Shown here piece by piece: positions 6,069 through 10,900 of a stretch of DNA of 10,900 nt; the stretch's first letter is position 1; every line of letters starts with the position of its first letter. The DNA is from Micromonosporaceae bacterium (GTDB lineage Bacteria; Actinomycetota; Actinomycetes; Mycobacteriales; Micromonosporaceae): assembly GCA_019690055.1 (NCBI GenBank), contig JADGGF010000102.1, positions 1-10,900 on the forward strand, written 5' to 3'. The notes under the pieces are model-generated. The model saw nothing but the letters and a program-made list of their open reading frames with translations. It had not been told where the DNA came from and did not search any database. A program made the position numbers and the translations under genes.

Positions 6069-6188
6069 GCGCCCACATTGCGGGACTGTCCCGAGCACGG
6101 CCGCTCGGACGCCCACATCGCGGAGCCGTACGGCTCGTTCATCGCGGAGCCGTACGGCCTCAGAACCGTACGTCAGGTGGTTGTGGGG
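6069..6188. repeat. Repeat- and palindrome-rich convergent spacer
   Basis: CATCGCGGAGCCGTACGGC occurs at 6116-6134 and again at 6140-6158 (24-base period). The first copy contains the perfect 14-base palindrome GAGCCGTACGGCTC (6123-6136). A related GCCCACATTGCGG at 6071-6083 repeats as GCCCACATCGCGG at 6111-6123. CCGAGC (6091-6096) pairs with GCTCGG (6103-6108) across 6 bases, and CGGGAC-T-GTCCCG lies just before it. The spacer separates convergent genes, so these hairpins may serve as terminators for both. Confidence 0.7.
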
Positions 6189-6875
6189 TCACAGGCCGGA
6201 CAGGCGCTGACCGGCCCGGACCACCGCCATGGCCAGCCGGTCGCCGGGACGGCGACCGAGCCGCTCGATCGGGCCGGAGACGCTGATCGCGGCGATGACC
6301 CGCCCGGTGCGGTCGCGGACCGGCGCCGAGACGCTCGCGACCCCGGGTTCCCGCTCGGCGACGCTTTGCGCCCAGCCGCGCCGGCGCACCTCGGCCAGCG
6401 TCCGGCCGGTGAACTTGCAGCGAGGAAGCAGCGGCATGACCGCCTCGGGCGGCTCCCAGGCCAACAGGACCTGGGCGGCCGAGCCCGCGAGCATGGAGAG
6501 CACTGCGCCGACCGGCACCGTGTCCCGTAACCCGCTGGTACGCTCGGCGGCGGCGACACAGACGCGCTCATCAGCGCGGCGTAGATAGAGCTGGGCGCTC
6601 TCGCCGGTGGCGTCGCGCAGCGCCGCCAGCACCGGGCCGGCCGCGGTGAGCAGCACATCGGGTGCGGCGTTGGCGAGCTCACTGAGGCGAGGGCCGGGAC
6701 GCCATCGACCGTGGGCATCGCGGACCAACAGCCGATGGATCTCCAGCGCTTGCGCGAGTCGGTGGGCGGTGGCCCGCGGCAGCTTTGTCCGTTCCACAAG
6801 TTCGGCCAGGCTGGCGCCGTCGACACAGGCACTGAGAATGGCGACCGCCTTGTCCAGGACGCCCACTCCGCTCAT
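6189..6875 (-). CDS. ndgR: IclR-family transcriptional regulator NdgR (leucine/amino-acid biosynthesis)
   Basis: A 228-residue protein of normal length for the family. Residues 1-60 are the winged-helix DNA-binding domain, starting GVGVLDKAVAIL, with the recognition region LPRATAHRLAQALE at 32-45. Residues about 75-225 are the IclR effector-binding domain, with GESAQLYLRR (91-100), CVAAAERTSGLRDTVPVG (106-123) and GVASVSAPVRD (178-188). These blocks closely resemble Streptomyces NdgR/AreB as I remember it. In Streptomyces and Corynebacterium (LtbR) this regulator controls leuCD, and the divergent leuC here supports the same role. The ATG at 6875 was chosen because GVGVLDK is the conserved N-terminus. 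The frame stays open to 7079, but that would overlap leuC. A TACAAT -10 lies about 34 bases upstream, inside the shared control region. Confidence 0.92.
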   Translation of the reverse strand: MSGVGVLDKAVAILSACVDGASLAELVERTKLPRATAHRLAQALEIHRLLVRDAHGRWRPGPRLSELANAAPDVLLTAAGPVLAALRDATGESAQLYLRRADERVCVAAAERTSGLRDTVPVGAVLSMLAGSAAQVLLAWEPPEAVMPLLPRCKFTGRTLAEVRRRGWAQSVAEREPGVASVSAPVRDRTGRVIAAISVSGPIERLGRRPGDRLAMAVVRAGQRLSGL

Positions 6876-6938
6876 ACTGTGTCCCACGTCCTGAAACCTA
6901 CCTCCCAGATTGTAGGATGTCCAGATGGTGGGAGACAC
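6876..6938. promoter_or_regulatory. Divergent ndgR/leuC control region with nested inverted repeats (putative NdgR operator)
   Basis: For leuC, CTGAAA (-35, 6891-6896), a 16-base spacer and TAGGAT (-10, 6913-6918) end 6 bases before the ATG. For ndgR, TACAAT reads on the minus strand at 6914-6909 and overlaps the leuC -10 by two bases. Two nearly concentric inverted repeats flank these: CCTAC (6897-6901)/GTAGG (6912-6916) and CCCAC (6883-6887)/GTGGG (6928-6932). The outer arms lie in GTGTCCCAC (6879-6887) and GTGGGAGACAC (6928-6938). A regulator bound here would cover both promoters. Confidence 0.65.
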
Positions 6939-8397
6939 GTCCAACACAGCCCCGGGTGACGCGAAGGTGCGGGCCGGGGCACCCGACGGGGCGGGCGCAG
7001 CCCCGAAGACGCTCGCCGAGAAGGTCTGGGACGCGCACGTCGTGCGCCGGGCCGACGGTGAGCCGGATCTGCTGTACATCGACCTTCACCTGGTGCACGA
7101 GGTGACGAGCCCGCAGGCCTTCGACGGCCTGCGCCTGGCCGGCCGCAAGGTTCGCCGGCCCGACCTCACCCTCGCCACCGAGGACCACAACACGCCGACT
7201 GACAACCTCCTCACGATCGCCGATCCCATCTCGCGGACGCAGGTCGAGACGCTGCGCCGCAACTGCGAGGAGTTCGGTATCCGGCTGCACCCCCTGGGCG
7301 ACGCCGAGCAGGGCATCGTGCACGTGATCGGGCCCCAGTTGGGTCTCACCCAGCCCGGCATGACGATCGTCTGCGGCGACTCGCACACCGCGACCCACGG
7401 CGCCTTCGGGGCGCTCGCCTTCGGTATCGGCACCAGCGAGGTGGAGCACGTTCTGGCCACCCAGACGCTGCCGCAGGCCCGCCCCAAGACCATGGCCGTC
7501 ACCATCACCGGCGAGCTGCAGCCCGGAGTGACCGCCAAGGACGTGGTGCTCGCGCTCATCGCGCAGGTGGGCACCGGCGCCGGCGTGGGCCACATCGTCG
7601 AGTACCGGGGGCCGGTCATCGAGAGCCTCTCCATGGAGGGGCGTATGACCATCTCCAATATGTCGATCGAGTGGGGGGCGCGGGCCGGGCTGATCGCCCC
7701 GGACGAGACGACCTTCGCCTACCTGAAGGGGCGGCCGTTCGCGCCGGCCGGGGCTGACTGGGACGCGGCGCTGGAGTACTGGCGCACCCTGCGCACGGAC
7801 GAGGGCGCGGTCTTCGACAAGGAGATCGTGCTCGACGGCACCGCGGTGACGCCGTTCGTCACCTGGGGCACGAACCCCGGCCAGGGCGTGCCGCTGGACG
7901 GCGTGGTGCCGTCCCCCGAGGAGTTCAGCGACCCGACCGAGGCCGCGGCCGCGGAGCGGGCCCTGGCCTACATGGACCTCAGGCCCGGCACCCGGATGCG
8001 CGACATCAGCGTCGACGTCGTCTTCCTCGGTTCGTGCACCAACGGTCGGCTGGACGACCTGCGCGCGGCCGCCGAGGTCCTGCGCGGTCGCAAGGTCGCC
8101 GACGGCGTACGGATGCTGGTGGTGCCCGGCTCGGCGAAGGTACGGGCGGCGGCCGAGGCGGAGGGCCTGGACAAGGTGTTCATCGAGGCCGGCGCCGAGT
8201 GGCGCTACGCGGGCTGCTCCATGTGCCTGGGTATGAACCCCGACACGCTCAAGCCGGGCCAGCGCTCCGCATCGACATCCAACCGCAACTTCGAGGGCCG
8301 GCAGGGTCGGGGTGGCCGCACCCACCTCGTCTCACCCCCCGTCGCCGCCGCCACGGCGGTGGTGGGTCGGCTCGCGTCCCCGGCCGACCTGAACTGA
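6925..8397 (+). CDS. leuC: 3-isopropylmalate dehydratase large subunit
   Basis: A 490-residue LeuC. With LeuD it isomerises 2-isopropylmalate to 3-isopropylmalate in cytosolic leucine biosynthesis, using a [4Fe-4S] cluster. The aconitase-type domain begins at KTLAEKVWDAHVV. Cluster ligands are visible as Cys371 in LGSCTNGR, and Cys431 and Cys434 in AGCSMCLGMN. Other signatures are ATEDHNTPT, CGDSHTATHGAFG and the C-terminal SNRNFEGRQG. The first ~27 residues (Gly/Ala/Pro-rich) precede the usual N-terminus. The ATG at 6925 was chosen because TAGGAT ends 6 bases before it, suggesting a leaderless start. An in-frame GTG at 6967 would give a more typical length. leuD follows after 11 bases. Confidence 0.97.
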   Translation: MVGDTSNTAPGDAKVRAGAPDGAGAAPKTLAEKVWDAHVVRRADGEPDLLYIDLHLVHEVTSPQAFDGLRLAGRKVRRPDLTLATEDHNTPTDNLLTIADPISRTQVETLRRNCEEFGIRLHPLGDAEQGIVHVIGPQLGLTQPGMTIVCGDSHTATHGAFGALAFGIGTSEVEHVLATQTLPQARPKTMAVTITGELQPGVTAKDVVLALIAQVGTGAGVGHIVEYRGPVIESLSMEGRMTISNMSIEWGARAGLIAPDETTFAYLKGRPFAPAGADWDAALEYWRTLRTDEGAVFDKEIVLDGTAVTPFVTWGTNPGQGVPLDGVVPSPEEFSDPTEAAAAERALAYMDLRPGTRMRDISVDVVFLGSCTNGRLDDLRAAAEVLRGRKVADGVRMLVVPGSAKVRAAAEAEGLDKVFIEAGAEWRYAGCSMCLGMNPDTLKPGQRSASTSNRNFEGRQGRGGRTHLVSPPVAAATAVVGRLASPADLN

Positions 8398-8408
8398 AGG
8401 GCGTCGCC

Positions 8409-8996
8409 ATGGAGAAGTTCACCGTCCACACCGGAGTGGCGGCCCCCCTGCGCCGCTCCGACGTCGACACGGACCAGATCATCCCGGCCGAGTACCTCAA
8501 GCGGGTCACCCGGACCGGCTTCGAGGACGGCCTGTTCAACGCCTGGCGGGCCGACCCGTCGTTCGTCCTCAACGACCCTGCCTATGCGAAGGCGTCGATT
8601 CTCGTGGCCGGATCGCGGTTCGGCGTGGGCTCCTCCCGGGAGCACGCGGTCTGGGCGTTGCAGGACTACGGGTTCCGGGCGGTCATCGCGCCGTCCTTCG
8701 GCGACATCTTCCGCAACAACGCACTCAAGGGTGGCCTGCTGCCGGTGACGTTGCCGGAGAAGGTGGTCCAGGAGCTGTGGGTTCTGCTGGAGGAGCGGCC
8801 GGGCACCGAGCTGACCGTCGACCTCGTCGCCCGCGTGGTGCGCGGTCCGGACCTGGAGCACGAGTTCGCGCTGGACGACCACAGCCGGTGGCGCCTGATG
8901 GAAGGGCTCGACGACATCGGGCTCACGCTGCGCCACGCTGACGAGATTGCCGCGTTTGAGGCGACCCGCCCGTCCTTCAAGCCGGCTGTGCGCTAG
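8409..8996 (+). CDS. leuD: 3-isopropylmalate dehydratase small subunit
   Basis: A 195-residue LeuD of usual length, the swivelling domain that completes the isopropylmalate isomerase active site with LeuC. Signatures are SDVDTDQIIPAEYLKR (17-32), AGSRFGVGSSREHAVWAL (67-84, the substrate-binding loop), IAPSFGDIFRNNALKGGLLPV (start at 93; FRNNALKGG is 101-109) and a C-terminal helical cap ending FEATRPSF. The ATG at 8409 lies 11 bases after the leuC stop, with AAGGG at 8397-8401 overlapping that stop as ribosome-binding site, so the two are one operon. The gene looks intact. A strong hairpin directly after the stop ends the operon before hupB. Confidence 0.97.
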   Translation: MEKFTVHTGVAAPLRRSDVDTDQIIPAEYLKRVTRTGFEDGLFNAWRADPSFVLNDPAYAKASILVAGSRFGVGSSREHAVWALQDYGFRAVIAPSFGDIFRNNALKGGLLPVTLPEKVVQELWVLLEERPGTELTVDLVARVVRGPDLEHEFALDDHSRWRLMEGLDDIGLTLRHADEIAAFEATRPSFKPAVR

Positions 8997-9000
8997 TTCT

Positions 9001-9053
9001 GCGCCGGTGGCCGGATCGCTTGCCACAGGCCGGCATTCTCCGGCCACCGGCGC
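9001..9053 (+). terminator. leuCD terminator: 14-bp perfect hairpin
   Basis: GCGCCGGTGGCCGG (9001-9014) is perfectly complementary to CCGGCCACCGGCGC (9040-9053), with a 25-base loop, beginning 5 bases after the leuD stop. There is no T-run, as is frequent in high-GC actinobacteria. The symmetry means it could also stop transcription from the other strand. Confidence 0.7.
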
Positions 9054-9102
9054 CAAACCCTTGGCGGGGCAGGAAACCTCCGACACGCGCGGGGCACGGA
9101 TG

Positions 9103-9131
9103 TTGTGTAGCCATAGCGCGGGGGCTACTGT
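9103..9131 (+). promoter_or_regulatory. hupB promoter
   Basis: TTGTGT (-35, 9103-9108) and TACTGT (-10, 9126-9131) are spaced by exactly 17 bases. The predicted start near 9138 leaves a leader of about 83 bases before the GTG at 9221. Confidence 0.6.
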
Positions 9132-9146
9132 GCGCGCAGAATTGTC

Positions 9147-9173
9147 GCATGCTCGGCATGCCAGCTTGCCGAG
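9147..9173 (+). promoter_or_regulatory. Mutually exclusive hairpins in the hupB leader
   Basis: Hairpin A is GCATGC (9147-9152) with GCATGC (9156-9161) around TCG. Hairpin B is CTCGGCA (9152-9158) with TGCCGAG (9167-9173) around an 8-base loop. They share bases 9152-9158, so only one can form at a time. In DNA the GCATGC pair could also be a protein site. Confidence 0.4.
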
Positions 9174-9220
9174 GCGCTGTTGTCGAACGGCAGCGATGAC
9201 CGCCATGGGAGGAATGACTC

Positions 9221-9628
9221 GTGAACAAGGCCGAGCTCATCGAAGCACTCACCGATCGCCTCGGCGACCGGAAAGCGGCGACGGCGGCGCTCGACGCCGT
9301 CCTGACGGAAATCCAGAACGCGGTGACCAAGGGCGAGAAGGTCTCGATCACCGGCTTCGGGGTTTTCGAGAAGCGCGTTCGCGCGGCCCGCACCGCGCGC
9401 AACCCGCGGACCGGTGAGGCCGTGAAGGTGAAGAAGACGTCGGTGCCGGCGTTCCGGCCGGGCACGGGCTTCAAGGAGCTCGTCGCCGCCGGGCGGGTGC
9501 CCAAGGCAACGAAGGCCGCCAAGGCTGCCAAGACCACGGTCAAGAAGGTCGCGCCCACCAAGGCGACCAAGGCCGTGAAGGCCACCGCGGCCAAGAAGGC
9601 TGCCCCGGCCCGCAAGGCCAGCCGGTAG
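9221..9628 (+). CDS. hupB: HU-family nucleoid protein with Lys/Ala-rich tail
   Basis: A 135-residue HU protein that bends and compacts DNA in the nucleoid. Residues 1-90 are a complete HU domain: MNKAELIEAL dimerisation helices, GFGVFEKRVRAARTARNPRTG (45-65, the start of the DNA-gripping arms) and the arm-tip proline region AFRPG (77-81). Residues 92-135 form a basic tail with 12 lysines in 44 residues, like the histone-H1-like tails of HupB in mycobacteria and HupS in Streptomyces. It is much shorter than those, which bring their proteins to over 200 residues. The GTG at 9221 is preceded by GGGAGGA (9207-9213) 7 bases upstream. The ATG at 9214 is out of frame. Location downstream of leuD is conserved across actinobacteria. 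Confidence 0.96.
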   Translation: MNKAELIEALTDRLGDRKAATAALDAVLTEIQNAVTKGEKVSITGFGVFEKRVRAARTARNPRTGEAVKVKKTSVPAFRPGTGFKELVAAGRVPKATKAAKAAKTTVKKVAPTKATKAVKATAAKKAAPARKASR

Positions 9629-9645
9629 GCGTCACCACTCAGCGC

Positions 9646-9673
9646 GCGCCGGTCACCCCTGGGTGGCCGGCGC
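9646..9673. terminator. Bidirectional terminator between hupB and mutT1
   Basis: GCGCCGGTCACCC (9646-9658) pairs with GGGTGGCCGGCGC (9661-9673) over 13 positions with one G-T wobble. In practice the apex opens to a 4-base loop. It lies between convergent genes, 17 bases after the hupB stop. No T-run is present on either side. Confidence 0.65.
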
Positions 9674-9680
9674 TGCCTGG

Positions 9681-9712
9681 CGTCAGGGCCCGCCCGACGT
9701 CAGGGCCCGCCC
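9681..9712. repeat. 15-base tandem repeat (17-base period) at the mutT1 3' end
   Basis: CGTCAGGGCCCGCCC occurs at 9681-9695 and 9698-9712. The second copy contains the mutT1 stop codon and its last codons, and the first repeats the same stretch just beyond the stop. This looks like a small duplication of the gene end. Confidence 0.8.
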
Positions 9713-10605
9713 AGCGTGACCGGGTCGGCGGCGACCAGCGTGGCGCCGCTGAACGAGAGGACGACCCCATCGGCCGGGGCGAGTCTCCGGTCCGGCGTGG
9801 GAACGGCACCGCCGGTCAGGGTGGCGAGCGCGGCGGCCAGCGCGTCACCGCCGCACACGACACTCGCCGAACGGTCGTTGACGAGGCGGCGCAGCGCCGC
9901 GACGACGATGACGGGGTCGGCGCCCTCGGTGATGTCTTCCTCTATTTCCAGATCGAGGTCGAGCGTTCGGGCGAGCTCGGTCAGGGTCTGCCGGCAGCAC
10001 AGCGCCGGCGCGCTGACCAACCGCCCCGGTCGCAGGACCCGTAACAGCTCGGCCAGGCCGGCTGCCTGTGCTCGGCCTCGGGCGTCGAGCGGGCGCTCGT
10101 CCGGCGGGCCGGACCAGGCGGGGTGGTCGTCGGCGCTCGCGTGGCGCACGACCACGACCGGTCGGGCCACGGCGGGCAGCTCGGCGTACGCCTCGAGCAC
10201 CGTCCGGTCGCGCTCGTACGTCACCACCTCCAGTGCGCGCGGCACGGACAGCCAGGCGACGTCGTCCACCTCGTCGCTCGGCACGAACGGGCCCGCGTCG
10301 GCGACCGTCATCGCCCACCAGTCCACGATCTTGTCCACATGGGACTGGCCCGACCGGACCTGGTAGGTCACCGACGGCAGGCGGACGCCCGGCACGCCGT
10401 GGACCATGGTCTCCTCGTGCACCTCGCGTACCGCGGCGACCAGCGGGTGCTCGCCCGGCTGGAGCTTGCCCTTGGGCAGCGACCAGTCGTCGAAGCGGGG
10501 CCGGTGCACGAGCAGGACCCGCCCGTCGTGCGCGACGAGTCCGCCCGCGGCCCGAACGGGACCCCGGCGGAGACCTTGGCCGGAACGGTCAGCTACCGCA
10601 TCCAC
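9700..10605 (-). CDS. mutT1: MutT1-type protein: Nudix hydrolase fused to a histidine-phosphatase domain
   Basis: A 301-residue two-domain protein. Residues 15-145 are a Nudix hydrolase with the box from Gly46 through Glu52, Arg60, Glu61, Glu64 and Glu65. Residues 149-300 are a histidine-phosphatase domain with VVVRHASA (His155) and CRQT (204-207). This fusion next to hupB and a CHAD/ppk region matches mycobacterial MutT1 (Rv2985), which hydrolyses 8-oxo-GTP/8-oxo-dGTP and diadenosine polyphosphates. Two oddities: the Nudix-box glycine is Met67 (EETMV), and the expected second His of the phosphatase domain is absent (VVCGGDAL, 249-256). The GTG at 10605 is the only plausible start just before the domain and overlaps the upstream CHAD gene's end by 13 bases, which suggests coupled translation. 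The frame stays open to 10755, but that part is antisense-free shadow over the CHAD gene in another frame. Confidence 0.88.
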   Translation of the reverse strand: MDAVADRSGQGLRRGPVRAAGGLVAHDGRVLLVHRPRFDDWSLPKGKLQPGEHPLVAAVREVHEETMVHGVPGVRLPSVTYQVRSGQSHVDKIVDWWAMTVADAGPFVPSDEVDDVAWLSVPRALEVVTYERDRTVLEAYAELPAVARPVVVVRHASADDHPAWSGPPDERPLDARGRAQAAGLAELLRVLRPGRLVSAPALCCRQTLTELARTLDLDLEIEEDITEGADPVIVVAALRRLVNDRSASVVCGGDALAAALATLTGGAVPTPDRRLAPADGVVLSFSGATLVAADPVTLGGP

Positions 10606-10900
10606 TCCGTCAGTCTGCGCCGAGATGCCGCCCGCCAGGCGGCGGGAAACGCAGCTCGAGCCGCCCGAACCGCCGCCCGTTCCCGCTCGAACAGCCGGCC
10701 CGCGGTTGTGGCGAGCACGTGGTCGTCCGGGTCGGCGTTGGCGATGGCGAGCCACGTCTGGGCCGCGACCGCCGCGTCCTGGTGCTCGCCGAGCAGTTCC
10801 TGCACCGTGCCCAGGGCGCTGGCGAGCGCGCTGGCCTCGCCGCCGAGAACGGCGGCGACCGCCTCGACGGCGTAGCGGGCCCGCTTGCCGGTGATGCGTA
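10593..10900 (-). CDS. CHAD domain protein, C-terminal part (cut by window edge)
   Basis: Only the last ~101 residues lie in the window. The frame is open to the right edge and stops at the TAG at 10595-10593. The visible sequence starts RITGKRARYAVEAVAAVLGG, a CHAD hallmark in which basic residues line a helix, then continues TVQELLGEHQDAAVAAQTWL, and ends RRRLTEWMR. CHAD is an all-helical, positively charged domain that binds inorganic polyphosphate. In actinobacteria CHAD genes often lie beside polyphosphate kinase (ppk), so ppk may lie just beyond the window, as it does near mycobacterial mutT1. The gene overlaps the mutT1 start by 13 bases, so the two are probably one operon. The short internal GTG at 10805 is not the real start. 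Confidence 0.85.
   Translation of the reverse strand, partial: RITGKRARYAVEAVAAVLGGEASALASALGTVQELLGEHQDAAVAAQTWLAIANADPDDHVLATTAGRLFERERAAVRAARAAFPAAWRAASRRRLTEWMR

Noticed and set aside
6069..6188. CRISPR array
   Set aside because: The repeats are 19 bases with 5 bases between copies and only two close copies. There are no spacers and no cas genes.
6898..8325. 475-codon open frame antisense to leuC
   Set aside because: It is the mirror of a strongly conserved leuC with all cluster ligands. The peptide is Gly/Arg/His-rich with no domain, as expected for antisense frames in high-GC DNA.
8205..9206. 333-codon minus-strand frame over leuD and the hupB leader
   Set aside because: It is antisense to an intact leuD, crosses a terminator and a promoter, and has no recognisable domain.
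10123..10875. 250-codon plus-strand frame over mutT1 and the CHAD gene
   Set aside because: It is antisense to two recognisable conserved domains and has no domain of its own.

Overview
The window is high-GC DNA from an actinobacterium, most likely of the Micromonosporaceae (Micromonospora or Salinispora type). The support is the base composition and GTG starts, a HU protein with a lysine/alanine-rich tail, and the gene order tRNA-Gln, tRNA-Glu, (hypothetical), ndgR<->leuC-leuD, hupB, mutT1, CHAD. That order matches, from memory, the conserved ndgR-leuCD-hup neighbourhood of Streptomyces and the Rv2984-Rv2993 neighbourhood of Mycobacterium. The genus is an inference.

Left part (1-4862): a frameshifted, window-truncated DUF222/HNH endonuclease remnant comes first. 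A convergent membrane-anchored endonuclease/exonuclease/phosphatase (EEP) protein gene follows. Divergent from it is a tight four-gene block on the plus strand: a three-helix membrane protein, a protein of the family usually labelled '3-methyladenine DNA glycosylase', a DUF1810 protein and a small alpha/beta hydrolase. A separately promoted fumarylacetoacetate hydrolase (FAH) family gene ends this part.

Middle (4863-6188): tRNA-Gln(CTG) and tRNA-Glu(CTC) with their terminators, about 300 bases without a recognisable gene, a small hypothetical protein, and a convergent spacer full of short repeats and palindromes.

Right part (6189-10900): the IclR-family regulator ndgR faces leuC-leuD across a 49-base divergent control region with overlapping -10 elements and nested inverted repeats. 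LeuCD form the isopropylmalate isomerase of leucine biosynthesis, and NdgR is their probable regulator. A 14-bp perfect hairpin ends leuCD. hupB then has its own promoter and a structured leader. Converging on hupB are mutT1 (Nudix plus histidine-phosphatase domains) and, upstream of it on the minus strand, a CHAD protein cut by the window edge.

Most of the window is conserved housekeeping DNA, and I found no defence system, biosynthetic cluster, CRISPR array or complete mobile element. The points worth a second look are regulatory (leuC/ndgR control region, apparent leaderless starts, an inverted repeat across a stop/start junction, alternative hairpins in the hupB leader) and enzymatic (MutT1 with atypical residues in both domains).
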